Below, one piece after another: positions 8,592-17,304 of a DNA stretch of 64,000 bases (its first letter is position 1; each line of letters begins with the position of its first letter). The notes under the pieces are model-generated. The model was not told where the DNA came from. It worked only from the letters and a program-made list of their open reading frames with translations, and made no database searches. Source of the DNA: Planctomycetales bacterium (GTDB lineage: Bacteria; Planctomycetota; Phycisphaerae; SM23-33); contig JAUWNJ010000006.1 in NCBI GenBank assembly GCA_030612725.1, positions 1-64,000 of the forward strand, given 5' to 3'. The position numbers and the translations under genes are program-made.

Positions 8592-9104
8592 CTACTTACC
8601 CAACTGTTCCCGCAGTTTTTTGTCTTTGGCGAGTGTTTTCTCGGCTTGGGCTGATTTGAACTCGGCGAGTTTGTCGGCCAGTACAGCGTCGGAAACAGCG
8701 AGGATTTCAACGGCGAGGACGGCGGCATTGACCGCGCCGGCGGTTCCTATTCCGGTGCAGCCTACAGCCACGCCCGGCGGCATCTGAACGGTGGAAAGCA
8801 GCGCGTCGATTCCCGCCAACGGACCCGACGCAATGGCTACGCCCAGCACAGGCAGCGTCGTCCTGCCGGAAATCGCACCTGCCAAGGCCGCGCTCATACC
8901 GGCGGCTGCGATGATTACCTTGATTCCGTTATCGGCAGCGCTTGCGGCGAACTCATCCACTGCCCCCGGCGTTCGGTGTGCGCTGAGTACGCGGACTTCC
9001 GGCTCAATCCCGAACGCCCCCAACTGCTCGATACAGCGGCTCATCACCTCGAAGTCGTTGTCGGAACCCATCACTATCGCCACTTTTGTATTTGATTCGC
9101 TCAT
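8592..9104 (-). CDS. purE: N5-carboxyaminoimidazole ribonucleotide mutase
   Basis: A 170-aa class I PurE, which moves the carboxyl group of N5-CAIR to give CAIR in purine synthesis. Diagnostic motifs are GSDNDFEVM near the start, SAHRTPGAVDEFA with the catalytic histidine, AAAGMSAALAG, and PPGVAVGCTGIG. The start is the ATG at 9104 with GGAG eleven bases upstream; the longer frame to 9146 adds residues absent from the family. No purK follows; the gene stands alone between repeats. Confidence 0.95.
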   Translation of the reverse strand: MSESNTKVAIVMGSDNDFEVMSRCIEQLGAFGIEPEVRVLSAHRTPGAVDEFAASAADNGIKVIIAAAGMSAALAGAISGRTTLPVLGVAIASGPLAGIDALLSTVQMPPGVAVGCTGIGTAGAVNAAVLAVEILAVSDAVLADKLAEFKSAQAEKTLAKDKKLREQLGK

Positions 9105-9161
9105 AAAAGCATTATCTCCAAAATCGCCCCACGCGCCAAGTTCCAAAGCCGTTAAAGAAAA

Positions 9162-9249
9162 GATAGCAGGATTTCAGGGATTTTAAGATTACGGGATAAG
9201 AAAAAAACAAATCCCTATAATCCAGTAATCTCCGTAATCCTGCTATTCT
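9162..9249. repeat. Dispersed palindromic element (AGCAGGATT family), copy 1
   Basis: Arms beginning GATAGCAGGATT and ending AATCCTGCTATTC enclose about 60 bases of further imperfect complementarity (GGGATTTTAAGATTACGGGA against its partner). Related copies lie at 14886-14955 and 59861-59957. Confidence 0.8.
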
Positions 9250-9271
9250 GTTCGTTTTTTTTGCAATCGAC

Positions 9272-10519
9272 TTATCCGAATCGAAACGCCACCTTGACGC
9301 TTTCATGGCGGGCCTTGTGCATTGCGACGGACAGTGCTTCGGTGAAATCCGCCTGCGGAAATGTGTGCGTCAACAGGGGCGACACGTCGGCTTCGCCTGC
9401 GAGCATGAGTTCGTGAACCAGTTGGTAGGTCTGCTTGCGCCTTCCGGTGAAATCCTCGACGCTCCTGCCATAAACGCCGATAACCGTCAGTTCCCTGAAC
9501 CACATTGCCGTCATGTCCGTTCCGCGCCCGTGCCCCGTCCCGACGAGTATTACCTGCCCGCGAGCAGCCGTCCACTTCAAGGCCTCTTCGATTGAGTTTT
9601 CGCTTCCGACACATTCGAAGACGGCGTCGTATCCGCCCGAGAGCATATAGTTTCCGAATCGCGCCCGCGTCAGGCGTGCGCCGGTTCTTTCAGACATGGC
9701 TTCGAACCGCTCACGCTTACCGGAAGGCAGGAAAATCGCCTCGTCAGCGCCGAATGCCTCAGCCAATCGGCCTTGGTGGCGGTGGCGGGCGATGATGTCA
9801 ATCTTCCCGCTGTAACCAACTGCCCGCAACGCCCAGACGACCCCAAGCCCCAGAATCCCAGCCCCATAAACCAGAATACGCTCAGCCTTTGACAAATCCG
9901 CCCGTAGCGTCGCATGCAGGCTACAGGCCAACGGATCGGTCAGGATTGCCAGCGCGTCGGGTATCTGCTGCGGTATCTCGATAAGTTGCGAAACGTGTGC
10001 GACGAAGTATTCGCCCCACGACCCGCCCACAGGCCCGCAGTATCCCAGCGACGTTCCCGGCGGAAGTTTCGCCGAACCGATCCCGTCGGCGGAGAAATTT
10101 TCGCAGGCTCCGAACTGTCCGGCTTGGCAGGGTTTGCAGGCCGGAGCGATTCCGCGTACCCGGCAGCAGAGCGTCGGCTCGACGCAGACCCTCTTACCGA
10201 CCCAGGCGGAATCCACGTCGGACCCGACCTGCTCGACAACCGCGACATTCTCATGCCCCAACACCATCGGCAAGGTCGTGAAGGATTGCAGGAAGGAGTT
10301 CGGAGGCTGACGCTGGGCGATAACCGCAACGTCCGAGCCGCAAATACCGCCTAGAACGGTTCGGCAAAGCACCCAATCGTCGCCCGGCAACGCCGGCGGG
10401 TCCATCTCACGCAGGACCAGGCCGTTCAACCGGCTCAGCAGACACCCGGGCCAGAAAAATTTCAGCCACTTGCACGTGCCCCATCCGACAGGGTTGACGT
10501 TATAGACAATCGCTTTCAT
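9272..10519 (-). CDS. Zinc-dependent alcohol dehydrogenase family protein (MDR)
   Basis: A 415-aa medium-chain dehydrogenase/reductase, likely oxidising an alcohol or polyol with NAD(P). The ATG at 10519 (MKAIVYNVNP) matches the family N terminus. CGSDVAVI carries the catalytic zinc cysteine, GHENVA the histidine-glutamate pair, and a four-cysteine lobe (CRVRG..CKPC..GQFGACEN) suits the structural zinc. The Rossmann motif is VYGAGILGLGVVWALRAVG. An insertion of about 20 residues after the N terminus (GTCKWLKFFWPGCLLSRL) makes it longer than a typical 350-aa member. Substrate unknown. Confidence 0.85.
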   Translation of the reverse strand: MKAIVYNVNPVGWGTCKWLKFFWPGCLLSRLNGLVLREMDPPALPGDDWVLCRTVLGGICGSDVAVIAQRQPPNSFLQSFTTLPMVLGHENVAVVEQVGSDVDSAWVGKRVCVEPTLCCRVRGIAPACKPCQAGQFGACENFSADGIGSAKLPPGTSLGYCGPVGGSWGEYFVAHVSQLIEIPQQIPDALAILTDPLACSLHATLRADLSKAERILVYGAGILGLGVVWALRAVGYSGKIDIIARHRHQGRLAEAFGADEAIFLPSGKRERFEAMSERTGARLTRARFGNYMLSGGYDAVFECVGSENSIEEALKWTAARGQVILVGTGHGRGTDMTAMWFRELTVIGVYGRSVEDFTGRRKQTYQLVHELMLAGEADVSPLLTHTFPQADFTEALSVAMHKARHESVKVAFRFG

Positions 10520-10541
10520 CTTGATATAAATACATACGTCA

Positions 10542-10605
10542 GGTGGCACAGGTTTGCAACCTGTGCTTTTTCACAAAAGGACACAGGTTGAAAACCTGTG
10601 CCACC
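10542..10605. repeat. Inverted repeat of the GGTGGCACAGG type
   Basis: Arms GGTGGCACAGGTT / AACCTGTG and ACACAGGTTG / CCTGTGCCACC form two nested hairpins between the divergent dehydrogenase and lipoprotein genes. It resembles REP-type elements; no gene is present. Confidence 0.8.
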
Positions 10606-10686
10606 ACCGGGACAATGAAAAGATGATTTTGCAGCCGGGGGTTTTAAACGGTATCATACTCGGAAAATTTTATGGAGTTGTCGCCA

Positions 10687-12144
10687 ATGATTAAAAATTC
10701 CAAATTGATTTTGATGATATTGTTGTTTTCGATGGCGTGGTTGATCCTGCCGGGCTGTAACGGAGCGGTAGCATTCCCCGCCAAACCGATTGCGACGAAC
10801 GACGCCCGCGCCGACTATGACACCGACGGCGACGGACAGGCCGATTTCTTCTGCATGTTCGATTCGACTGGCAGGATTACCAAAATCGCCTACGACCGCA
10901 GCGGCGACGCCAAGCCGGACGAAATCATCCACCTCGACGCCATTAAACCCGGTTTCTGCCGGCATCTGGTGCTGGTGCTGGATGGTTTCCCCGTTGACGT
11001 AGTGAAGGAGTTTTACGATTCCGGGCATTTGCGGATGTTCCATCGCCCTGCGGTGGTAATCGCGCCGTATCCCACGATGACGGACCTGTGCCTGGAGGAC
11101 GCCTTCGGGTACTTCCCGTGCAGCGGATACGAAGCCAGATACTACCATCGAACCAAACGCGCCCTCGTTGGCGGGACGAGCGATTACCTGGCTGGAAAAA
11201 ATGAACCGTTCGCCAGGATCATCCAATATCGCGCTTCGCCGCTCGACGACGGAACCGCTTATATGAATCCCAAGGCCATGCTCGAAAAGGAACTCACAAG
11301 CGTCAAACGCATCTGGGACCGCCGCGAGACAATGGAGGTAATCGCATACTTCGTTTCCACCGCCGGTATGGGTTCACGCTACGGAAAGGAAGGGCAACTC
11401 ATCACGCTGCAACGGTGCGAGCAACTCATCCTCCAGATGCTCTTCGAAACGCACGGACTTGTGAAGGTAACAATGTTCGCCGATCACGGACAGACCAACA
11501 CGCCATACGAAGTCGCAGGGTTGGATAAGTATCTAAAGGCCAAAGGGTGGCGTCTGGTCAATCGCCTTCAGAGGGACAAGGACGTGGCGATGATTAAATT
11601 CGGCCTGGTAACATACGCAGCCTTCAATACTCTCGCTCCGTCCAAACTCGCCGACGACCTTCTGGCTTCCAAAACGGTGGAACTAGCCAGTTACGTCGAG
11701 GGCGACGCCGTCATCGTCCGCACCAAAGACGCCAAGGCCATTATTAAATCAACCGACGGAAAGACATTCGATTATAATCCGATTGTCGGCGACCCGCTTA
11801 AACTCGGCAGAAAAGGTAAAATTGACGGGCGGGAACTGCTTAAGGCAGCCACCGATGGTAAATGCGGATATCCCGACGCACTGTACCGACTCTGGAGGGC
11901 ACATTTCGGACTGGTCGAAAACCCAGCCGACGTTATCGTCAGCCTCCATGACCAGTATTGCAACGGGTCGGGGTTCTTCTCGGGCGTTATGGAAAGAGCA
12001 TCAACCCATGGCGCGTTGAACTGGAAGAACTCCGCAACGTTCATCATGTCCACAGCCGGGGCCGTCAAAGGACCGCTCCGAAGCGAGGATATACCCGACG
12101 TGATAGGAAAAATCTTCAACAGGCCTTTCCCGGCAATGAAATAG
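10687..12144 (+). CDS. Alkaline-phosphatase-superfamily lipoprotein
   Basis: A 485-aa exported protein. The ATG at 10687 has GGAG nine bases upstream. Residues 1-24 form a signal ending LILPGC, a lipobox. A short acidic segment follows with two calcium-loop-like repeats (DYDTDGDGQADF and DRSGDAKPDEI). The core has the fold marks of the alkaline phosphatase / sulfatase / phosphodiesterase superfamily: LVLVLDGFPVDVV near residue 98 with the first metal aspartate, MFADHGQTN in the middle, and STHGALNW near the end. The nucleophile position after LDGF is not a clear Ser/Thr/Cys, so catalytic class is uncertain. It may be a phosphodiesterase or a phosphoglycerate-mutase-like hydrolase acting outside the cytoplasm. 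Confidence 0.75.
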   Translation: MIKNSKLILMILLFSMAWLILPGCNGAVAFPAKPIATNDARADYDTDGDGQADFFCMFDSTGRITKIAYDRSGDAKPDEIIHLDAIKPGFCRHLVLVLDGFPVDVVKEFYDSGHLRMFHRPAVVIAPYPTMTDLCLEDAFGYFPCSGYEARYYHRTKRALVGGTSDYLAGKNEPFARIIQYRASPLDDGTAYMNPKAMLEKELTSVKRIWDRRETMEVIAYFVSTAGMGSRYGKEGQLITLQRCEQLILQMLFETHGLVKVTMFADHGQTNTPYEVAGLDKYLKAKGWRLVNRLQRDKDVAMIKFGLVTYAAFNTLAPSKLADDLLASKTVELASYVEGDAVIVRTKDAKAIIKSTDGKTFDYNPIVGDPLKLGRKGKIDGRELLKAATDGKCGYPDALYRLWRAHFGLVENPADVIVSLHDQYCNGSGFFSGVMERASTHGALNWKNSATFIMSTAGAVKGPLRSEDIPDVIGKIFNRPFPAMK

Positions 12145-12207
12145 TAGTCTGTAATATCTGGATTATCGGCCTCGGTAAAAAAATGCCTGTTTTTTTCGTT
12201 TTTTCTC

Positions 12208-12241
12208 TTGCGAAGGGGGGGGGGAGCAATGGTGGTATAAT
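12208..12241 (+). promoter_or_regulatory. Possible promoter with a G10 tract in its spacer
   Basis: A perfect TATAAT (12236-12241) lies 47 bases upstream of the ribosome site of the PEP-CTERM gene. The nearest -35 like hexamer, TTGCGA (12208-12213), is 22 bases away, and ten consecutive G residues (12215-12224) lie between them. A change in tract length would change the spacing. Confidence 0.4.
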
Positions 12242-12293
12242 GCCCCAAAATGCTAAAGCCGGAATAATCGCAACGCTAATAAGGAGAATGCTC

Positions 12294-13160
12294 ATGGATG
12301 CGGCAAAATTGTTGGGATGGATCGTGGTACTGACGGCTGGGGTTTTGGTTGGTCCGGCAGAAGCCGAGGCTGCGGTTCTGTTGGGGTGCGGGGCGGATGG
12401 CATCCTGTACGACATCGACCCTGTTACCGGAGCGGCAAGCAATCCCCGCGATACGAGTATCGAGCATCTTGGCGGGATCGCTTTTTCAGCGGACGGTATG
12501 TTTTATGGATTTAGCGCGTCCAGGATTCCCGAATTGGATAGTGGGGTCATCTATTTAATCGACCCCGTTACCGGCGCATCTGGAGGGGGACATTACTTCC
12601 AGGTGGCGTACGGGGAAGGGGACTTGGCCTTCGACCCGAGAGGCGATTTGGTCTATGTTGTAACATCATATTCCACATTTCCGGACGGAACGCCCGCCGG
12701 AGCAGGCAACGATTCGTTGTTCCAATTTGACTTTTTAACAAGGGTGCAGCGTACCGTTGGGCACATCAGCGGCCATCTGGACGCGTCGGGTTTGGCCTTC
12801 GACGATTCCGGTACGCTATACGCCCTTGACACATACGGCGAGCGTCTCATTACGCTTGATACGTCAAATGCGGACATCCTGAGCAGCGTGCCCCTGAGCG
12901 TTCCGCTGGGCGCGGTGGCGGGGATGACCTTCAACCCCGCGACTGGGCTGATGTATGTGGCTGACGGTTACGACGACGGAACGAAGATGCTCTACACTCT
13001 GGACCCGGATACCGGCGTCCTGACTGCAATCGGCCCGACGGGTCTTGACGACGGCTTGGCGGGGCTAGCCTTTATTCCCGAACCGGGGACGTTAGTGCTT
13101 CTGGTCGCAGGCAGCCTGACTCTCGTGCGACGGACTTCCAGGGGAAATAGGGGACGCTAA
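12294..13160 (+). CDS. PEP-CTERM beta-propeller-like secreted protein
   Basis: A 288-aa exported protein. AAGGAG lies seven bases before the ATG at 12294; an ATG at 12288 is too close to it. A signal peptide (about 1-27, ending PAEAEA) precedes repeats of the form YDIDPVTGA, LAFDPRGDLVYVV, LAFDDSGTLYALD and YTLDPDTGVL, typical of six- or seven-bladed NHL/DUF4394-like propellers. The tail is IPEPGTLVLLVAGSLTLVRR: a PEP motif, hydrophobic helix and basic end, the sorting signal used by exosortase. The last residues, GNRGR and stop, are encoded by an inserted palindromic repeat (13144-13170). Confidence 0.85.
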   Translation: MDAAKLLGWIVVLTAGVLVGPAEAEAAVLLGCGADGILYDIDPVTGAASNPRDTSIEHLGGIAFSADGMFYGFSASRIPELDSGVIYLIDPVTGASGGGHYFQVAYGEGDLAFDPRGDLVYVVTSYSTFPDGTPAGAGNDSLFQFDFLTRVQRTVGHISGHLDASGLAFDDSGTLYALDTYGERLITLDTSNADILSSVPLSVPLGAVAGMTFNPATGLMYVADGYDDGTKMLYTLDPDTGVLTAIGPTGLDDGLAGLAFIPEPGTLVLLVAGSLTLVRRTSRGNRGR

Positions 13161-13253
13161 CCTATTTTTGCTTTTTCTCCCTATCATTTCAATCAATATC
13201 AGCGTCAATCGGCAGTTTGTTAGCCGCAAAATAGGTTAGCGTCCCCTATTTTC
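13144..13253. repeat. Inverted repeat of the GGGGACGCTAACC type
   Basis: Arms AATAGGGGACGCTAACCTAT (13149-13168) and its exact complement (13231-13250) flank about 60 bases. The left arm overlaps the end of the PEP-CTERM gene and supplies its stop codon. The rest of the gap to 13488 holds a short palindrome (TTTCGAGA..TCGAAAT region near 13375-13410) and no gene. Confidence 0.88.
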
Positions 13254-13488
13254 ACCATTTTCACCGCTCCCTGGCGGTCACGGCTCGCAGGGCGCTCCCC
13301 ATACAAGGCGCGTTAACTTTTGTGCGCCGCGTATTACCTAACGGCAGGCAAGCCGATACGATAAGCATGCACTTTTTCGAGAGTATTTCATGTTTATTGT
13401 CGAAATATCGCTGTCATCGACAAATAGATTCTTTCATTATTGATCGTAATTGGTTACAAACACACATCGTTTGTCCATAGGAGAAAAA

Positions 13489-14871
13489 ATGTTACCTGAA
13501 GAAGTTACAAAATATCTGGCGGAGCATCGTCAGGAACACCTTGAGCAGTTGTTCGAGGTGCTGCGATTCCCGTCGGTCAGTTCGCAGAGCGCCCACGAGG
13601 CCGACGGCTTGGCCTGTGCCGAACACATCGCCGGACATCTGCAAGGGTTGGGATTCTCCGCCGAATTGCGACCATGGCGGAAACATCCGATTATTCTCGC
13701 CAGAAGCACACCTGAAATTGCCGATCCGTCGGCTCCGACGGTATTGATTTACGCCCATTACGACGTCCAGCCGCCGGATCCGGTGGACTTATGGACCAGT
13801 CCCCCGTTCGAGCCGACCATCCGCGACGGAGCAATCTATGCCCGCGGCGCCAGCGACGATAAGGGGCTGCTGATGTCCTGTATCAACGGATGCGAAGCCT
13901 TCATCCGCACCGTCGGACAACTGCCGATGAACGTACTGTTCTTCTCCGAAGGCGAGGAGGAGATCGGCTCTCCGGAACTGGAGGATTTTATAACGGCTGC
14001 CGCCGATGACCTCAAGAGCGACTTCGCGCTCGTGATGGACCTCGGTTTCTTCGCACCCGGGATGCCGACGATCCTGACAGGTCTGCGCGGACTGGTGTAT
14101 CTGGAATTGACGCTGAACGGTCCGTCAGTCGACCTTCACAGCGGTCAGCACGGCGGCGCGGTGGTCAACCCGCTCAACGCCCTGGCCAAAATGATCGCCG
14201 CAATGCACGATGAGGACGACAGGGTAACGCTACCGGGATTCTACGACGACGTGGTTGAACCGAGCGATGAAGAACTGCAAGCGTGGAAATCGCTGCCTTT
14301 CAACAAGAGCGAATACGCCAAAGAAGTAGGCGTCGAACCGGCAGGAGGCGAACGCCGAAGGAGCATTCTGGAGCGACGATGGTCGCGCCCGACGCTGGAT
14401 TGCAACGGTATCATCGGAGGTTATCAGGGCGAAGGGGCCAAGACGGTCCTTCCGGCTTCGGCGACAGCGAAGATTTCGATGCGACTTGTCCCGAACCAGA
14501 GACCCGAAAAGGCACTGGCTGCGTTTGATGAGTTTGTGTCCTCCAATACGCCGCCCGGCGTGCGGGCAAGCGTGAAGGTGTTGAGCCGCTCGCGCCCGTT
14601 CTTGATCCGGCCCGACAGTCCGGCCATTGGCGCAGTCAAGGACGCCATGTATGAGGCATTCGACGCCGACACCGTCCTTGCCCGGGCAGGCGGGTCAGTG
14701 CCTATATCAGAACTGATTCAGAGAATCCTGAAAGTCGATCCGGTCGTTACCGGATTCGCCCTTTCCGACGACAACATCCACTCGCCCAACGAGCGCCTGA
14801 AACTGGAGCAGTTCCACACAGGCGCTGTCGCCACTGCTGCAATGCTGAACAACCTGGCGAGATTGAAATGA
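13489..14871 (+). CDS. M20-family dipeptidase
   Basis: A 460-aa zinc metallopeptidase of the M20 (CNDP/PepV-like dipeptidase) family, which cleaves dipeptides in the cytoplasm. The ATG at 13489 follows AGGAG; an upstream frame from 13450 lacks one. Metal ligands and catalytic residues are visible in YAHYDVQPPDP, GASDDKGLL, SEGEEEIGSPEL and, at the C terminus, SDDNIHSPNERL. The dimerisation/lid domain lies between about residues 200 and 360 (LHSGQHGGAVVNPLNAL). Length fits the family. It is monocistronic between repeats. Confidence 0.92.
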   Translation: MLPEEVTKYLAEHRQEHLEQLFEVLRFPSVSSQSAHEADGLACAEHIAGHLQGLGFSAELRPWRKHPIILARSTPEIADPSAPTVLIYAHYDVQPPDPVDLWTSPPFEPTIRDGAIYARGASDDKGLLMSCINGCEAFIRTVGQLPMNVLFFSEGEEEIGSPELEDFITAAADDLKSDFALVMDLGFFAPGMPTILTGLRGLVYLELTLNGPSVDLHSGQHGGAVVNPLNALAKMIAAMHDEDDRVTLPGFYDDVVEPSDEELQAWKSLPFNKSEYAKEVGVEPAGGERRRSILERRWSRPTLDCNGIIGGYQGEGAKTVLPASATAKISMRLVPNQRPEKALAAFDEFVSSNTPPGVRASVKVLSRSRPFLIRPDSPAIGAVKDAMYEAFDADTVLARAGGSVPISELIQRILKVDPVVTGFALSDDNIHSPNERLKLEQFHTGAVATAAMLNNLARLK

Positions 14872-14885
14872 TTACAACAAAAGCA

Positions 14886-14955
14886 GAATAGCAGGATTAT
14901 GGAGATTTTTTTATTTTTATCCCCTAATCTTAAAATCCCTGTAATCCTGCTATTC
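14886..14955. repeat. Dispersed palindromic element (AGCAGGATT family), copy 2
   Basis: GAATAGCAGGATTATGGAGA at the left is complementary to the right end ending TAATCCTGCTATTC, with a T-rich centre. It could also end transcription of the dipeptidase gene. Confidence 0.8.
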
Positions 14956-14975
14956 CGCTTCTTCATTTTTAAGTA

Positions 14976-15004
14976 TTGACTTTCAGATGAAATAGGCCAT
15001 AATT
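14976..15004 (+). promoter_or_regulatory. Likely sigma-70 promoter of rplU
   Basis: TTGACT (14976-14981) and CATAAT (14998-15003) are 16 bases apart, 42 bases before the L21 start. A second TATAAT at 15013-15018 has no matching -35. Confidence 0.6.
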
Positions 15005-15044
15005 CAGCATTCTATAATCAAACTGAATGAAAGAGGAATTACCC

Positions 15045-15362
15045 GTGTATGCAATAATAGAAGACGGTGGACGACAGTTCAAGGTCAGCGAAGGCGACCT
15101 TCTGCGGATAGATTTGATTGACGTTGACGACGAGACCAAAACGGTCGAGTTCGAACGTGTCCTTCTGGTGGCTGACGGGGATAAGATTACTGTCGGCACA
15201 CCGGTGGTCGATGGAGCAAAGGTCGTTGGTGAAATAACCAATGAACGTCTCGCCGGTCAGAAGGTCTATATCCTGAAGTTCAAGCGCCGCAAGAGAGAGC
15301 GCCGACGCAAGGGACATCGTCAAAAATACACCGAAGTCCGCGTTACGAAAATTGTCGCATAA
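15045..15362 (+). CDS. rplU: 50S ribosomal protein L21
   Basis: A 105-aa L21 of the large ribosomal subunit. The GTG at 15045, with AGAGGA eight bases upstream, gives the normal N terminus YAIIEDGGRQFKV. The middle carries VLLVADGDKITVGTP, and the end is KFKRRKRERRRKGHRQ followed by the RNA-binding tail. In many bacteria rpmA (L27) and obg follow; here the next gene is a secreted protein of another kind, so the usual cluster is broken. Confidence 0.97.
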   Translation: MYAIIEDGGRQFKVSEGDLLRIDLIDVDDETKTVEFERVLLVADGDKITVGTPVVDGAKVVGEITNERLAGQKVYILKFKRRKRERRRKGHRQKYTEVRVTKIVA

Positions 15363-15375
15363 TCGTTCCAATTCA

Positions 15376-16407
15376 GTGAAACCACCTGAAACGTCCAGGT
15401 TGCGATTCTGGACGCGCTTAGCGGTTTTGGTCGTAGCGGCGGCGCTGATAAAGTCGGCTTCGAGCGGATCGGTAACACCAACCCAGAAAGCATCAACCAC
15501 AACCAAACGGGCAACCGCCCTGTCGCGCCCGATTCACGTCGGGCGACTCGACCAGCCCGCTCTGGAGGAATCCTCAGGCCTGGTCGCCAGTCGAAAATAT
15601 CCGGGCATCTACTGGAGCATGAACGACTCAGGGCATAAGCCCGAACTGTTCGCCGTCGATTCCAAAGGTAAGGGCATAGGACGCATCGGCCTGACCGGTG
15701 CGAGGAATATCGACTGGGAAGATATCGCCATTGACGCCGACGGCGTGCTCTATATCGGCGACATCGGAAACAATTCACGCGGGCGAAAAACCCTGACCAT
15801 CTACGCCGTCGATGAACCAGACCCGAAAGGCAAATCCAAAACGGCCACCGTCAAGGCAAAATACCACTTCCGGTATCCCGCCGCTCATGGGACGTTCGAT
15901 TGCGAAGCCATGTTCGTCCGTAAGGGGTGGGCGTACCTGATTACCAAAGAAAAGCCGAAAGCAAGGCTTTATCGCGTCTGTCTGGACCCGGTTTTATCGG
16001 CGAAGGGTAAAATCATTCAGGCTGAATATCTTGGTCTGCTCGGCGGCGCCCAATGGGTAACGGCAGCGGACATCTGTCCGGATGGACGGCTAATTACAGC
16101 GCTATCGTACCTGGGCATCTGGGTATATCAATTGGATAAACCCATAGAGAATCTCGTCGCCGCTGCGAAATCCCCAACCCAGCCGGCGGCGACAACACGA
16201 ACAGCACCGGCAACTCGCCCCGCTCGGGCGATTCGGATCGTTCAGGTCAAACCGCTCAGGCGCAGCGTCATGCTCGGCCAAGCCGAGGCTGTCTGTTGGG
16301 AAGCAGGCCGATTGCCCAAGTCGCTTCTGATTACAAATGAACAGCGCCGGGTGTATCGGATAAAACTGGTTTTCCCGGATGCGAAGAGACCTTCGCGTTC
16401 TCGCTGA
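15376..16407 (+). CDS. Secreted propeller-like protein of unknown function
   Basis: A 343-aa protein from the GTG at 15376; a TTG at 15352 overlapping the rplU stop is also possible, and neither has a strong ribosome site. A signal or anchor helix (about 12-30, LAVLVVAAALIKSASSG) is followed by a Ser/Thr/Lys-rich linker. The body contains ESSGLVASRKYPGIYWSMND, WEDIAIDADGVLYIGDIGNN and FDCEAMF, the pattern of SdiA-regulated/esterase-like beta-propellers with acidic loops. A Pro/Ala/Thr-rich linker interrupts it near 275-290. It may be co-transcribed with rplU, as the gap is short. The reaction is unknown. Confidence 0.7.
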   Translation: MKPPETSRLRFWTRLAVLVVAAALIKSASSGSVTPTQKASTTTKRATALSRPIHVGRLDQPALEESSGLVASRKYPGIYWSMNDSGHKPELFAVDSKGKGIGRIGLTGARNIDWEDIAIDADGVLYIGDIGNNSRGRKTLTIYAVDEPDPKGKSKTATVKAKYHFRYPAAHGTFDCEAMFVRKGWAYLITKEKPKARLYRVCLDPVLSAKGKIIQAEYLGLLGGAQWVTAADICPDGRLITALSYLGIWVYQLDKPIENLVAAAKSPTQPAATTRTAPATRPARAIRIVQVKPLRRSVMLGQAEAVCWEAGRLPKSLLITNEQRRVYRIKLVFPDAKRPSRSR

Positions 16408-16420
16408 GCGCAAAAAAAGC

Positions 16421-16720
16421 GGGCGAGACAGCACTTGCTCAAGGCACTGTCATCGCCCTTTGCCCTGGTAGAGGCCCCTCTCTCATCAATGAGGCTCTTT
16501 TTCAGCGTAATCCCGTAAAGGAGGAAGAAAACGGGAATTTATTCCGGTGGGAGCTCAACCCCACCATATACGCATAAAGCCTTTGACCTCTACCTCAAGG
16601 ACTCTCCGACGAACACCTGGAGGACAGGTGGGCACTGCGGACAGGAGCTCAACCCTGCCCAGACCAAATCGTCATAATGTTGAGAATCCTCGCATGAGGC
16701 TCATCGTGATAATTACAAAC
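16421..16720. repeat. Tandem structured element, copy 1
   Basis: A noncoding block of about 300 bases that recurs 409 bases later. It begins with a long hairpin (GGGCGA..TCGCCC outer stem), then CCCGT..ACGGG, two hairpins whose loops both contain GAGCTC (16551-16556 and 16645-16650), and CACCTG..CAGGTG. Open frames across it have no ribosome site. The strand of any transcript is unknown. The 110 bases after it are a more diverged spacer. Confidence 0.85.
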
Positions 16721-16829
16721 ATCCCCCTCAAACTTACATGTACAACCAGACTCATCAGTCGTTATCTCATAAAACGCAGCACAGCGAGCTTAAGGCTCAC
16801 ATCGCAATACGCTTTCGATCTAATATAGT

Positions 16830-17240
16830 GGGCGAGACAGTGCTTGCTCAAGGCACTGTCATCGCCCTTTGCCCTGGTAGAGGCCCCTCTCTCATCAATG
16901 AGGCTCTTTTTCAGCGTAATCCCGTAAAGGAGGAAGAAAACGGGAATTTATTCCGGCGGGAGCTCAACCCCACCATATACGCATAAAGCCTTTGACCTCT
17001 ACCTCAAGGACTCTCCGACGAACACCTGGAGGACAGGTGGGCACTGCGGACAGGAGCTCAACCCTGCCCAGGCCAAATCGTCATAATGTTGAGAATCCTC
17101 GCATGAGGCTCATCGTGATAATTATAAGCATCCAATACTCCCTCAAACTTCATGTAAAACTAGGCTCCTCGGCCACTCCAAGGTTCTCGCCTTATAACTC
17201 TCAAAACGCAGCACAGCGAACGAGAAGTCTTCAGATCGCG
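16830..17240. repeat. Tandem structured element, copy 2
   Basis: The first 300 bases match copy 1 with only a handful of substitutions, and the following spacer shares the stretch CTCCCTCAAACTT and AAAACGCAGCACAGCGA. The opening stem GACAGTGC/GCACTGTC is perfect here. GAGCTC loops lie at 16960-16965 and 17054-17059. No gene is supported between 16408 and 17304. Confidence 0.85.
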
Positions 17241-17304
17241 AACTACAACGATTCCAAAGCCTCCCTATTGAGACTCCTCAAAGCCGAGTTGATTCGTTTG
17301 CTCT

